Notes: generated by a model from the sequence alone, not told the origin. Positions 42,562 to 52,227 are shown, counted from the first letter of the stretch. The stretch is 64,000 nt of DNA from an uncultured Eubacteriales bacterium (GCA_949289125.1 CASEME010000010.1:1-64000), one strand, 5' to 3'. Numbers and translations are program-made.

Positions 42562-43968
42562 TGCTGTTCCTCCTCTGCTACTTGTTGTGTAGCCAACTGT
42601 TGTTGATGTTGCTTAAGACTGTGCTTCAGTCCGCGTATATCAAATACGATAAACAACAGTGCAAGTACAAATGCCAATCCATCGGCTATTGGTCCCGACC
42701 ACAACACGCCTTCTACGCCCATGTATATAGGCAATACTACCGCAAAAGGTATGAGAAATACTATCTGTCTTGACAAAGTGACTATTGCAGACTTAACAGG
42801 CTTGCCCACTGCCTGCAAATATATGGCTGCCACCGTCTGAAAACCGTTGAGCGGACAGAGCATTAGGAATATGCGAAAACATTTTACTGCAAATTCGTTG
42901 TACAGTCCTTCTTCCGAGCCAAACAGATTGACCATTGCCATAGGCGCAAATTGGAAGATAAAAAAGCAAATAAGTGCTACTGTCTCTGCGGCGGCTATGG
43001 CAATAAGAAAGGCTTTTTTGACACGCATAAAGTTTTTGCTACCGTAGTTGTAGCCTATTACCGGCTGTGCGCCCACTGCTATACCTACCAATATGTACAA
43101 CATTATTTGGTTGACTTTCATGACAATACCCATTGCCGCAAGCGGTATGTCCGAGCCGTATATGGACTGTTCGCCATAAGTTTTGAGCAAGTTGTTGAAC
43201 AATACCATTACTATAGATATAGCTATCTGAGTAATAAAGCTACTAAGACCAAGACTGAGAATATTGCCACATATCTTGCCTTTAAGACGAAAGTCGGCAC
43301 GCTGCAATTTGACAGTCTTGAATTTTCTCAGATACACTACAGATACGATGAAGGACGCCACCTGTCCCATAACGGTAGCTATTGCCGCACCGTACATGCC
43401 CATGTGGAACACAAATATAAACAACGGATCGAACGCCGTATTGATAATAGCGCCCAACACCATAGAAAACATTGCATACTTGGGACTGCCGTCCACACGA
43501 ATCATAGCGTTGATAGCTGTGGATATCATAGTAAAGGGCAGACCTATCACAATAATTAAGCCATATTGCAACGCATACTCTCTGTTTTCGTCCGTTGCTC
43601 CAAACAAGTTGAGTATTGGGCTTAGCAATGCCAAAAATATTACAAGCAAGGCAATACCTGCTATTGTTACAAGCACTATAGAGTCGCCTACGCCCTTTTT
43701 GACGCTGTCTTTGTCACCCTCGCCCAACTTAAGACTTACAAAAGCCGCGCCACCGTCACCCACAAGCACGGCAAGCGCAATGATGGTGAGCGGAAATACT
43801 ACTGTTGTAGCTCCGTTGCCAAGATAACCTATACCCCAACCGATAAATATCTGGTCTACTCTGTTGTACAAAGCGTTGACAACAAATGCAATTACACAAG
43901 GTATTGCAAACCGCACTATCAGCTTGCCTACAGGTTCTGCGGCAAAAGCTATCTTTTTTTTCTTCCAT
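42558..43968 (-). pseudogene. MATE-family multidrug exporter with an N-terminal frameshift
   Basis: Twelve-helix antiporter of about 468 residues. It has family marks such as NALYNRVDQIFIGWGIG, GDGGAAFVSLKLGEG and GAQPVIGYNYGS. The start is ATG at 43968, preceded by GGAGG, but the frame breaks at a run of eight A (43954-43961). With seven A it reads MEEKKIAFAAEPVGKLIVRFAIP and joins the long frame. As given, translation from that ATG ends early. An internal start at 43916 would lack the first helix part. A marR regulator lies 132 bases upstream, and the operator-like palindrome recurs before both genes. Confidence 0.85.
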
Positions 43969-43984
43969 TTTCAACCTCCAATAT

Positions 43985-44003
43985 ATAGGTAACAAGTTAC
44001 GTA
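43985..44003 (-). promoter_or_regulatory. MarR-type operator in front of the MATE gene
   Basis: On the minus strand: TACGTAACTTGTTACCTAT. It has GTAAC / GTTAC symmetry and matches the copy on the marR promoter at all but two central positions. Confidence 0.65.
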
Positions 44004-44099
44004 TTATTACAAAAAGCAGGTAGTGCACTGAATATTACAATGACACTACCAAATTTTTTTGTATCTGCCAACTGCTGATGCCACAAGGCACAAGGGATG

Positions 44100-44537
44100 T
44101 CAATCTATATTTGCTTTGGACAAAATACTGTCTATGGCTTTTACAAACTCTGTTTGTTGTTGCTCGGACAAGTCACACAGCAACTCTGCCACCACTTCAT
44201 TATCCTGTTGCAGTATAGTTTTGTGTATGCCTTTGGACTTAGCGGTAGTAGTTATCTTTTTGTACCGTTTGTCCTGTAGGGAAGCAACACAGTTGATAAA
44301 GCCTTTACTTTGCAGTTTGGCAATAAGTTTGGTCATAGCGGGGTGAGTGACGCGCTCTATTTTTTCCAGATCGTTTTGGTGTATTTCTTGTACGCCACTT
44401 TCTTCCAAGCGACTTACCGAGCCCAAAACTCTCAGTTGTACCGAAGTAAGCCCCATAGCGCTTGCTTTTTCGTCCAATCTTTTGCGAAACTCTCTGTTGA
44501 TGATGGCAATTTTGAGCCCCATTGGCATTAGTGACAT
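44100..44537 (-). CDS. MarR-family transcriptional regulator
   Basis: A 145-residue winged-helix repressor: MGLTSVQLRVLGSVSRL, ITKLIAKLQSKGFI type recognition helix (HPAMTKLIAKLQSKGFI) and the wing DKRYKKITTT. It lies directly before the MATE exporter gene on the same strand. Two near-identical palindromes, on its own promoter and before the MATE gene, suggest it represses both, as with MarR/MepR systems. GGGAG precedes the ATG at six bases. Confidence 0.9.
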   Translation of the reverse strand: MSLMPMGLKIAIINREFRKRLDEKASAMGLTSVQLRVLGSVSRLEESGVQEIHQNDLEKIERVTHPAMTKLIAKLQSKGFINCVASLQDKRYKKITTTAKSKGIHKTILQQDNEVVAELLCDLSEQQQTEFVKAIDSILSKANID

Positions 44538-44550
44538 ATTGCTCTCCCTA

Positions 44551-44596
44551 TACGTAACATATTACCTATTATACGCTCCAAATATTTGTTTGTCAA
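44551..44596 (-). promoter_or_regulatory. marR promoter with operator on the -10 box
   Basis: TTGACA (44591-44596) and TATAAT (44568-44573), 17-bp spacer. The palindrome TACGTAACATATTACCTAT (44551-44569, + strand) overlaps the -10 box and start site. A degenerate third copy with a shorter gap (GTAAAGTTACCTATA) lies just upstream near 44604-44620. Confidence 0.75.
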
Positions 44597-44666
44597 CAAA
44601 ACGTGTAAAGTTACCTATACCTTTTGCCACAAGTTTTTTCTATACTTGCAAGCGCAAATGCATAGT

Positions 44667-44903
44667 TCAATCATTGTCAAAGTCGTCAAAGTACTCAGCG
44701 TCAAAAAATTGAGCCAAAGTATTACCTACGCCTTGGCAAAAACTCTTGACTGTGCTTACTTTAGGACATTTTGTCCTGCCTTTAATCAAATCATACAAAG
44801 CCGAGGGAGATTTGCCACCTTTAAGACAAGCGTCACATATATTTTGGCCACTTTGTTCACATATCTCTTTTATTCTCTTAATTATAGCTTCCGTTGTATT
44901 CAT
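44667..44903 (-). CDS. Small XRE-family HTH protein
   Basis: A 78-residue regulator with a Cro/CI-type helix-turn-helix: GQNICDACLKGGKSPSALYDLIKGRTKCPKVSTVKSFCQGVG, recognition helix SPSALYDLI. It ends in an acidic tail (FDDFDND). ATG at 44903 follows GAGG at six bases; the open frame before it starts with GTG. It stands alone between marR and an ABC exporter. Target unknown. Confidence 0.8.
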   Translation of the reverse strand: MNTTEAIIKRIKEICEQSGQNICDACLKGGKSPSALYDLIKGRTKCPKVSTVKSFCQGVGNTLAQFFDAEYFDDFDND

Positions 44904-44976
44904 TTTGTACCTCACTATTTTCCAACAAATATTTACTTAATGACAACGCAATTACAACTGTCATATTCTCTTAAAC

Positions 44977-45002
44977 AAAAGCCGAGAAAAATCTCGGCTT
45001 TT
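44977..45002. terminator. Bidirectional terminator of the ABC-2 exporter
   Basis: Eleven-base perfect stem AAAAGCCGAGA / TCTCGGCTTTT with an AAAA loop. Confidence 0.8.
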
Positions 45003-45049
45003 GATGTAATATTGATATCAAGATGGACAATATGTCGTGACAACGCCAC

Positions 45050-45844
45050 TTAGCGTATATCTGTCTTTTTGAAATAGAAAGGCATACCCACAGCAAGCGC
45101 GGCAATAGGTATCAACAGTCCCACCACGCACTTTGCCATCAACGCTCCGTCCATAGTGCTTGTAAGCATACTCAGATTGAATATGGGTATCCAAGTGAGT
45201 GCCTCGTATTGACCTGTACCGAATATGACTGTAAGCTGGCTGCCTGCCAATATTAGCGGCAAACCAACATTGACAATGAGCAGTCCCAATATAAGTGGCG
45301 TAGACACGCGTTTGAAACCAACGCACAAAAACACTGTCATTGTACCAATAAGCGTCATAGATAGCAACTGCAAGCCATAGAAAGCAAACGCACTACCTAT
45401 ATAGTAACCTGCGCTGTATTCATATATATTGCCCAAAATACTGATATAAAGCACACTTGCCGACAACATACCTGCCGTACAATATATAAGTATCAGTGTT
45501 ACCATACTTATCATGTATGCGCCATATATCTCTGTGCGCTTTTTGTTGGCAATAATTGCGTTGCGCACCAAACCTTGTGAAAAGTCCGAACCGATAAGCA
45601 GACCTACTGCAATGACCACAAGCGTTGCCATAGTGGAAGTGACGTTTGTTTCTGCCACCAACAGTGTCAACGGATCTGCCGCCAAAGCCACAGTTTCTGC
45701 GCCGGGCAAAGATTGAGCAAAAATAAGCAGCAATTTGATTGTACCTGCCTGCAACAGAGGTGCAAACACTGCTATTGCGAGGCACACATAGAAGTAAACG
45801 CTACGAAACAATCTGTACAACAAGGAAGAAATAACGCTGATCAT
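45050..45844 (-). CDS. ABC-2-type transporter permease
   Basis: A 264-residue protein with six predicted membrane helices and the arrangement of ABC-2/BcrB-like permeases: one helix, a long loop with SDFSQGLVRNAIIANKKRTEIY (the coupling region), then five helices. It pairs with the ATPase gene whose stop overlaps its start by ATGA. The pair probably exports a peptide or antibiotic-like compound; no bacteriocin gene is visible. A terminator follows. Confidence 0.85.
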   Translation of the reverse strand: MISVISSLLYRLFRSVYFYVCLAIAVFAPLLQAGTIKLLLIFAQSLPGAETVALAADPLTLLVAETNVTSTMATLVVIAVGLLIGSDFSQGLVRNAIIANKKRTEIYGAYMISMVTLILIYCTAGMLSASVLYISILGNIYEYSAGYYIGSAFAFYGLQLLSMTLIGTMTVFLCVGFKRVSTPLILGLLIVNVGLPLILAGSQLTVIFGTGQYEALTWIPIFNLSMLTSTMDGALMAKCVVGLLIPIAALAVGMPFYFKKTDIR

Positions 45845-46740
45845 CTGTTACCCCCTATCATATTGAGATATACGTCCTCCAAACCGCCGCCTTCGGTGTT
45901 GACCGATTTGACTGCCACGCCGTTTTGAGCAAGGCATAGCAATACTTGAGTAGACGGTATGTCATCGTACACTTTTACTATAGTTTTGCCTGCGGCAACA
46001 ACATCTTTGTAGCCGTTACTGAGCAATACTTGTACTGCATTGTCGGCATTTTCCACCACCAACCTCAGATACGTACGATTGTAACCTGCCATCTGTTGCG
46101 CAGTAAGCGACTGCACCACCCTGCCTTTGTCCATAATTAAGTAATGAGTGGCAAGTTTGTCCAACTCGGACAAAATGTGGCTGGATATTACTATAGTAAC
46201 GCCCATCTGACTGTTGAGTTGTTGCAAAAGACGACGCATATCGTTGATACCTTGCGGATCTAAGCCGTTGATAGGCTCGTCCAACAACAGCAAGCGCGGT
46301 TTGCCCAACAAACATACAGCTATTGCCAGACGTTGGCGCATACCCAAAGAGTATTTTTTTACCTTCAGTTTGTTTTTGATATCCAACCCTACAAGTTCCA
46401 AAGTGCTTGCAATGTAGTTGACGTCGCTATCCAACCCCAATACGCGACTTTGCAATATAAGATTGTCCGCCGCACTCATAGAATCGAACAGCATAGGACG
46501 CTCCACAATGGCAGCTACGCTACTGTCTGTGCGAGCAAGACCGTTGCAAATACTGTAAGTGCCCGATGTAGGCAACGCAAGACCTGTAAGCAGACGCAAC
46601 AGCGTTGTTTTGCCAGCACCGTTGCGCCCGATAAGTCCGCATATTGCTCCTTCGGGGATATCAAAACTCACATTGTCCACAACGGCAATGCCTTTGTACA
46701 CCTTGGTGAGTTTGTCTGCAGTAATTATGTTTTGAGGCAT
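45841..46740 (-). CDS. ABC transporter ATP-binding protein (BcrA/CcmA-type)
   Basis: 299 residues. Walker A GRNGAGKT, signature YSLGMRQRL (variant of LSGGQ), Walker B LLLLDEPING with the D-loop LDPQG, and the H-loop ISSHIL are all present, so it should hydrolyse ATP. The C-terminal 80 residues are the extra domain of the DrrA/BcrA branch. ATG at 46740 follows AAGGAGGG; upstream in-frame ATGs lack such a site. Cotranscribed with the permease. Confidence 0.92.
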   Translation of the reverse strand: MPQNIITADKLTKVYKGIAVVDNVSFDIPEGAICGLIGRNGAGKTTLLRLLTGLALPTSGTYSICNGLARTDSSVAAIVERPMLFDSMSAADNLILQSRVLGLDSDVNYIASTLELVGLDIKNKLKVKKYSLGMRQRLAIAVCLLGKPRLLLLDEPINGLDPQGINDMRRLLQQLNSQMGVTIVISSHILSELDKLATHYLIMDKGRVVQSLTAQQMAGYNRTYLRLVVENADNAVQVLLSNGYKDVVAAGKTIVKVYDDIPSTQVLLCLAQNGVAVKSVNTEGGGLEDVYLNMIGGNR

Positions 46741-47143
46741 ATCACCGCCCTCCTTGTACATTAAGTTAGTATATACAATACACAACAAAATGTCAATATC
46801 CTGCTATGAATGTACTTTTTATAGTTTGTATCATCTCACAAAGCGGTCAAGGCACATGTAGGCTTATTTGCCTCTTTTTGCCTTTAACCAGCAGTAACAC
46901 AAAATAATGGCATTGCATAGTATATAACGTAAATGCTTGCAACAATGCCGTGTAGGCGTTTGCCATACCTAAGACAAGGCTTTCTCCTATTCCCCCTAAT
47001 ACACGCAGGCGGGCGAAAACAGTGTTTTGTTTTCGTCCGCCTGTCGTAGTTATAATATATCTGACGTTAGTTTTGTTATTTGTTGTGCCACGCTGCACTT
47101 GCTTTGCAGCACTTATTAACTGTCGTATAGCTTTTAATTTTCA
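46741..47143. other. Gene-poor stretch with a long hairpin
   Basis: A 15-base stem (one G-U) CAGGCGGGCGAAAAC / GTTTTCGTCCGCCTG with an eight-base loop lies at 47006-47043, without a T-tail. A minus-strand open frame covering about 46847-47098 has no ribosome site and I do not call it. No repeat or RNA family recognised. Confidence 0.5.
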
Positions 47144-48055
47144 TTACGCCAACGCTATTGCATTGACAGTGATATTGTAGATATTGATTGCAACTATAGA
47201 CAACAGTGCAACATTGTACACAATAAGCAGTGCTATGTTGCTGACACGTTTGTTGATGATAGTACCGATAAAACCGCCTATCACTGCGCCTGCCACCATC
47301 AGTGCCACCAACACCCACGGCATTTCTATTGTTGCAAACGTGCCCGATATTGCTGTGCGCACAATTTTTGCCGTCTGCGAAAAAACAATAAGTACCAACG
47401 AGTTGATGGTTGCGCTCTTCATATCCATACGGAACACAAAGCACAGTATTGCTATGTTGATAGGTCCGCCACCTATGCCGATAAAGGAAGACACCATACC
47501 AAGCGCAAGACCAATGGGAATAATAATTACAGGGTTGTTTGCCAAACGCTTTTTGGTAGCCACAGGCACATTGCCCTCTTGAGCATTGTCGCTGTGTTGA
47601 GTGTCACTTTGCTCGTCGTAAGTTTCTTTGCTCTCTGCTTGTTGTTCAGCTTCTTGTTTGGCTTGCTGTTTTTTGCGAATAACGTTCATATACAGCAACA
47701 CAAACGCCAAAAGCAATATCAGTGCCACACCTTGCGCCACTTTAACTACGTTGTCGTTACTGTTGCTTTGTATGTAATTAAATATAAGGTCGCCTGCAAT
47801 ACCACCCAAAATTGCGCCTATGCCCAAAAATACCGTTGTCTTTTTGTCAAAAGGCGTTTTGTTGATAGCGTGCTTAATAACCGATGTTACCGCCATAGAC
47901 AACACCGAAAAGGCCGACAGCATACCTATTACTACCGAATCAAACTGACTTACCGCGTCCAATACCGGTTTTATTATTACACCGCCGCCAATACCGCTTA
48001 TTGCACCCACTATGGACGCACCAAGCGCAACCAAAAAATATAGTGCTTCGAGCAT
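47144..48055 (-). CDS. TauE/SafE-family sulfite exporter-like membrane protein
   Basis: A 303-residue protein of two homologous four-helix halves. Each has the family glycine motif: GAISGIGGGVIIKPVLDAV near the start and SSFIGIGGGPINIAIL in the second half. A cytosolic Gln/Glu-rich loop (about 140-175) separates them. The family moves sulfite, sulfoacetate or other organosulfur anions, or acts on metal ions in some cases. ATG at 48055 follows AAGGAGAA. No sulfur-metabolism gene is adjacent. Confidence 0.88.
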   Translation of the reverse strand: MLEALYFLVALGASIVGAISGIGGGVIIKPVLDAVSQFDSVVIGMLSAFSVLSMAVTSVIKHAINKTPFDKKTTVFLGIGAILGGIAGDLIFNYIQSNSNDNVVKVAQGVALILLLAFVLLYMNVIRKKQQAKQEAEQQAESKETYDEQSDTQHSDNAQEGNVPVATKKRLANNPVIIIPIGLALGMVSSFIGIGGGPINIAILCFVFRMDMKSATINSLVLIVFSQTAKIVRTAISGTFATIEMPWVLVALMVAGAVIGGFIGTIINKRVSNIALLIVYNVALLSIVAINIYNITVNAIALA

Positions 48056-48290
48056 ATCTTTTCTCCTTAGTTCAATTATACCTTGCCAAATTGCAAAGTG
48101 AAAGAGTAGAAGGTGCAAACGTTTGCATTGACCACATATACAATAAGTTGCCGATATTGCTAATTGAACAAAGTTTTCCCTCTTGTGCAAGTACATACTG
48201 CACCAATTTTTTAATTATTGCTGACTTAAGATAAGCATAATGGTAAAATTGAAATACATACAACAACTATTGTTTAAGGAGTATATAAGT

Positions 48291-49016
48291 ATGAATACCA
48301 CACGTAAAGTAACAGCTATACTTTGTGTTATCGCATTAGCAATGACAACAGTATTTGCCCTTGTTGCGTGCAGTCCGTCCGAATATTACAACATCAAAGC
48401 AGGCGTTGTGTACAGATTTGGCGAACAAAAACTGATGATTGAGATAGACAGTCAAAGCGAACAACAAACAACCTTTCTCAACACTATTGCACCAAGCGAC
48501 ATTACTTTTGGCGACAAAGCCTACGGACGCACTGCAAAGTCCATCACTTTTGTATCGGACACCGCTATAGAAGTAGTTGTTGAAGGCATTGTAGATGCAA
48601 GTGCTACGGGCGAGTATGGCAAAGTAACAATAAGTGCCAACGCTATGGCAAACAAGGCAATATCCTACTGCTATGTAAATGTATACACACCTCAGATAAC
48701 AAGCAAGGGCTCATCTTCTACAAACCCATCACGCTACAGCTCTACTCTTACACTTGGCGCAGGATACTTTGTACAAGCCAACATCAATTTGAACAACATC
48801 ACTCTTACTAACGGCACAGGTACATTGACAGCAACGTACAATGAGGACGGCACGGTAACCGTGAGAGTCACCGACTTTGTTGCTACCACAGCAGGTCAAA
48901 GCCCCGTAGTAATGTTTGCCGAAAATACAACTACTATCGGCTCACCTTTCAGTATTACTGTAGGTGTATTCAACTTTTTCAATTTTGACTACGACGTATC
49001 GTCCAGCATTTCCTGA
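48291..49016 (+). CDS. Predicted lipoprotein of unknown function
   Basis: A 241-residue exported protein. The signal peptide (MNTTRKVTAILCVIALAMTT) ends in a lipobox ALVAC with Cys at 27. The mature part is beta-rich with three segments of similar size rich in Thr, Asn and Val, as in Ig-like surface modules (for instance TLTATYNEDGTVTVRVTD). I cannot place the family. AAGGAG lies nine bases before the ATG. A good terminator lies 94 bases after the stop. Confidence 0.78.
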   Translation: MNTTRKVTAILCVIALAMTTVFALVACSPSEYYNIKAGVVYRFGEQKLMIEIDSQSEQQTTFLNTIAPSDITFGDKAYGRTAKSITFVSDTAIEVVVEGIVDASATGEYGKVTISANAMANKAISYCYVNVYTPQITSKGSSSTNPSRYSSTLTLGAGYFVQANINLNNITLTNGTGTLTATYNEDGTVTVRVTDFVATTAGQSPVVMFAENTTTIGSPFSITVGVFNFFNFDYDVSSSIS

Positions 49017-49109
49017 TACTGATATGCTAACTTAGGCTAAACGCACATTGTTGCAACCACATATACGTCATTGTCCATAATAAGACGTTGCAACACTTAC
49101 AAACACCCG

Positions 49110-49140
49110 CTACCGCCCACACAAAGGCGGTAGTTTTTTT
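49110..49140 (+). terminator. Terminator of the lipoprotein gene
   Basis: Eight-base perfect stem CTACCGCC / GGCGGTAG, eight-base loop and seven T. Confidence 0.9.
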
Positions 49141-49174
49141 GCAAAAATATTCAATCGTTTGCATAGCAGTAGGA

Positions 49175-49203
49175 TAGACAATACACACAAACTGAGCTAC
49201 AAT
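49175..49203 (+). promoter_or_regulatory. Promoter of the phosphofructokinase gene
   Basis: TAGACA and TACAAT with a 17-bp spacer; leader about 95 bases. Confidence 0.6.
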
Positions 49204-49305
49204 ATAATTGACATAATGTGCACAGTAAGTTTGACTGTCAGATAGTCATCGCACAGCATACTGTACCGCACATACGCACGTTATTAAAGGAGGATAGTTG
49301 ACAAT

Positions 49306-50457
49306 ATGGCTAATCTGTTAATTGCTCACGGCGGAGGTCCTACGGCGGTTATCAACGCATCTCTTGCAGGTGCTATAGAGCAAGCACGCAAAGCAGGCTT
49401 TAAGGGCAAGATACTGGCACCACGTTTTGGCAGTACAGGACTACTTAACGAGGACTTTATTGACCTTACCGACATCACCGACACACAGTTGAAATTGCTG
49501 AAGTGCACCCCCGGTTCGGCAATCGGTACTTCCCGACACCCGTTGGAAGAACCCGAATACCGCAAGATAGTTGCCAATCTCAACAAGCACGACATCACAT
49601 ACGTGCTGTTTACAGGTGGCAACGGCTCTATGGACACCATAGGCAATATTTACAAATACCGTCAAGGCGAGCTGTACTGCGCAGGTATCCCCAAGACAGT
49701 GGACAACGACATTGCAGTGACCGACCACGCCCCGGGATATGCCAGCAATGCAAAATACATGGCAAGGACAGTATTTGACTGCGCAAAGGACGTAATGGGA
49801 CTGCCTATACACGTATCAGTAATAGAGGCTATGGGACGCAATACAGGTTGGTTGACAGCGGCAAGCGCACTTGCACGCACACGTGACAGCGTAGCACCAC
49901 ACATATTGTGCTTCCCCGAAATACCCTTTGACGACAACAAATTTTTGTCCGATGTGGAAAAAGCTCGCAAAAAGTACGGCGGAGTAATAGTAGTAGCCAG
50001 CGAAGGCTTAAAATACGCCGACGGCACACCTATCGTACCGCCCACATTGACAGTAGGCAGAGCTACATACTTTGGCGACGTATCGGCACACCTTGCAACG
50101 CTTATACAAAAAAATCTTGGTATCAAGGCACGCAGTGAAAAGCCCGGACTTATCGGTAGATGTTGCAGTGAATTGACAAGTAGCGTAGACGTACAAGAAG
50201 CCGTACTTATGGGCGCAACAGCTTGTCAGGCAGTACTCGACAAGCAAAACGGCGTAATGGCAGGTCTTGAACGAGTATCCACCAAGCCTTATGTAGTACG
50301 TCCGATACTTATCCCCATTGAGCAAGTAATGTTGACAGAAAAGACATTGCCCAGAGAATTTATCAACAAAGAGGGCAACGACGTCACCAAAGCATTTATA
50401 GAGTGGGCAAGACCGCTTGTAGGCAAAATGCCCAAACAATTCAGCTACATGAAGTAA
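49306..50457 (+). CDS. Phosphofructokinase family protein
   Basis: Phosphorylates fructose 6-phosphate in glycolysis. 383 residues, longer than E. coli PfkA (320) and like PPi-PFK/group III types. Nucleotide site GGGPTAVINAS, GGNGSMDT and the catalytic loop PKTVDNDI (catalytic Asp) are seen, with EAMGRNTGW as the sugar site. At the position that separates donors (Gly104/Asp104 in PfkA) it has Gly, which suits ATP, but Lys follows at position 124 (PKT), the PPi-type residue. The donor is therefore uncertain. An AAAGGAGG site is 12 bases before ATG. nagA follows at 82 bases; a 9-bp hairpin (50483-50513) lies between. Confidence 0.9.
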   Translation: MANLLIAHGGGPTAVINASLAGAIEQARKAGFKGKILAPRFGSTGLLNEDFIDLTDITDTQLKLLKCTPGSAIGTSRHPLEEPEYRKIVANLNKHDITYVLFTGGNGSMDTIGNIYKYRQGELYCAGIPKTVDNDIAVTDHAPGYASNAKYMARTVFDCAKDVMGLPIHVSVIEAMGRNTGWLTAASALARTRDSVAPHILCFPEIPFDDNKFLSDVEKARKKYGGVIVVASEGLKYADGTPIVPPTLTVGRATYFGDVSAHLATLIQKNLGIKARSEKPGLIGRCCSELTSSVDVQEAVLMGATACQAVLDKQNGVMAGLERVSTKPYVVRPILIPIEQVMLTEKTLPREFINKEGNDVTKAFIEWARPLVGKMPKQFSYMK

Positions 50458-50539
50458 CAACACTATTGACACTACACACTACGGCGGACCAAGGTACACC
50501 ACCTTTCCGCCGTAAATAATAACAACAAGGAGATAAATT

Positions 50540-51643
50540 ATGAGATTGTACACCAATGCAACTGCGCTGATTGACGGCGAGTTGGTACTTACAGACATAT
50601 TGACAGATAAAGGCAAAATAACAAAAATAGGCAAAAAGATAAAGTGCCCACAAGGTGCCGAAGTGTTGGACTATACAGGCAAATACATACTGCCTGCGCT
50701 TATCGACATACACACGCACGGCGCAGACGGCTACGACTTCAACTTGGCGTCGTTGGAACAGATGCTCAAAGTAATAGACTTTTACCGTAAGCACGGAGTA
50801 GGTAGCGTGTTGCCCACAGTTATGACGGACACGGACGAAACAATGTGCAATCAGTTAGCAACGGTAGCGCAACTTGCAAAACTTTGCTCCGAAGTAAAAG
50901 GCATACACTTGGAAGGACCTTTTCTTGCGCCCGACTACAAAGGTGCAATGCCCTTAGAACTGTTGCAACTGCCCTCTGTAGAGAAGTTTAAGATGTATCA
51001 AAAGGCAGCCAACGGGCTTATAAAAGTAGTGACAATATCGCCCGAACTGAAAGGCGCACAACAATTTGCAAAAGAAGTGTCGGCAATGGGCGTTGTAGTG
51101 TCACTTGGACACAGTGGCGCAGAGTATGAGGAAGCCAATGCCTGCGTCAAGGCAGGCGCAAAGAGCTTTACGCACACGTTCAATGCAATGAAACTGCCCC
51201 ACCAACATCACGCCAACATAGGCGGTTGCGCTATGCTGTCCGACAACTACTGCGAACTTATCTGCGACGGCAGACACGTTTGCCCCGATATGGTGCGCTT
51301 TATGCTCAAGATGAAAGGCATTGAGCGCATAGTGTTGGTAACAGACAGTATGATGGCAGCAGGTCTGCCCGACGGTCAGTACAAATTAGGCGTCAACAAC
51401 GTAACAGTAAAAGAGGGTGACGCATTGATAACTGAAACAGGCGTAAGAGCAGGCAGTACTTTGACTGCCGACAATGCTTTTGCCAACTTTGTGCAGTTTA
51501 CAGATTTGCCCGTCAATGTAGCAATAAAAGCAATGACGGAAAACCCTGCAAAGCTACTTGGCATTTACGACCGTTGCGGTAGTATTGCCGAAGGCAAAGA
51601 CGCAGACTTTCTTGTGTTGGACGCATCGCATCTCGGCAAGTAG
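50540..51643 (+). CDS. nagA: N-acetylglucosamine-6-phosphate deacetylase
   Basis: Removes acetate from GlcNAc-6-P, giving GlcN-6-P for NagB. 367 residues of the amidohydrolase superfamily. Metal ligands: HTH in DIHTHGADG (about 59-61), Glu in HLEGPF, His in LGHSGA, His in THTFNAM; catalytic Asp in VTDSMMAAG. All are present, so it should be active. It has an AAGGAG site. The two NagB-like proteins in the opposite cluster are its natural partners. Confidence 0.93.
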   Translation: MRLYTNATALIDGELVLTDILTDKGKITKIGKKIKCPQGAEVLDYTGKYILPALIDIHTHGADGYDFNLASLEQMLKVIDFYRKHGVGSVLPTVMTDTDETMCNQLATVAQLAKLCSEVKGIHLEGPFLAPDYKGAMPLELLQLPSVEKFKMYQKAANGLIKVVTISPELKGAQQFAKEVSAMGVVVSLGHSGAEYEEANACVKAGAKSFTHTFNAMKLPHQHHANIGGCAMLSDNYCELICDGRHVCPDMVRFMLKMKGIERIVLVTDSMMAAGLPDGQYKLGVNNVTVKEGDALITETGVRAGSTLTADNAFANFVQFTDLPVNVAIKAMTENPAKLLGIYDRCGSIAEGKDADFLVLDASHLGK

Positions 51644-51840
51644 TCAATGGACTTATACACAGTAAGCAAATGGCAAAACACACAAACAGCATTGCGCATT
51701 GTTAATTGTAAACAGAAGGCAAACAATAAGCACAACACATAGTCTTTTGCAACATTGTATTGGACAGTACTCTACACGATAGCTTGGCTACACTGCTAAT
51801 TGGTGCACATAACCATATAACAACAATTACAAAATATAAT

Positions 51841-51868
51841 ACCGACATAGCGCTATCACTATGTCGGT
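51841..51868. terminator. Bidirectional hairpin after nagA
   Basis: Ten-base perfect stem ACCGACATAG / CTATGTCGGT with an eight-base loop; T-rich on the + side (ATTTGTTTT) and on the - side (ATTATATTTT). Confidence 0.7.
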
Positions 51869-51978
51869 ATTTGTTTTGTCTATCACTATTACAAAGCCAT
51901 TGTACAAAATGTTATTATCCCACACTGTTGCAACTGCTATGCACTTTTGCTATCAGCAATGTAATTTTTGTCGAGTAC

Positions 51979-52227
51979 TTAGTTTGTATCGTGTTGCTCT
52001 TGGTCACTGTTTTGTTGTGTGTTATCTGTTGTATTGCTATCAACAGGTTTCTTTTGGTCGGGCAAAAATATGGCAAGAAATATTGCTATCCAAAGCGTAC
52101 AGTTGACTATGTCCGAAACAGTGTGAAAAGCATAATTACGAGTTGCGAAGTATGCAATACTAAAAGCAATATCTACAACTAACAGCAGTATTGCCACAAT
52201 TTTCATAATAAATTTTGCCTTTTTCAT
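51979..52227 (-). CDS. Small two-helix membrane protein
   Basis: 82 residues: a basic start MKKAKFIMK, two hydrophobic helices (about 9-28 and 37-56) and a polar, Gln/Asp/Asn-rich cytosolic tail (NTTDNTQQNSDQEQHDTN). GAGGGG precedes the ATG. No family recognised. It lies next to the DnaA-box region. Confidence 0.65.
   Translation of the reverse strand: MKKAKFIMKIVAILLLVVDIAFSIAYFATRNYAFHTVSDIVNCTLWIAIFLAIFLPDQKKPVDSNTTDNTQQNSDQEQHDTN

Noticed and set aside
46847..47098. Open frame of 83 codons between ABC and TauE genes
   Set aside because: No ribosome site before any start, crosses a long hairpin, no recognisable fold.
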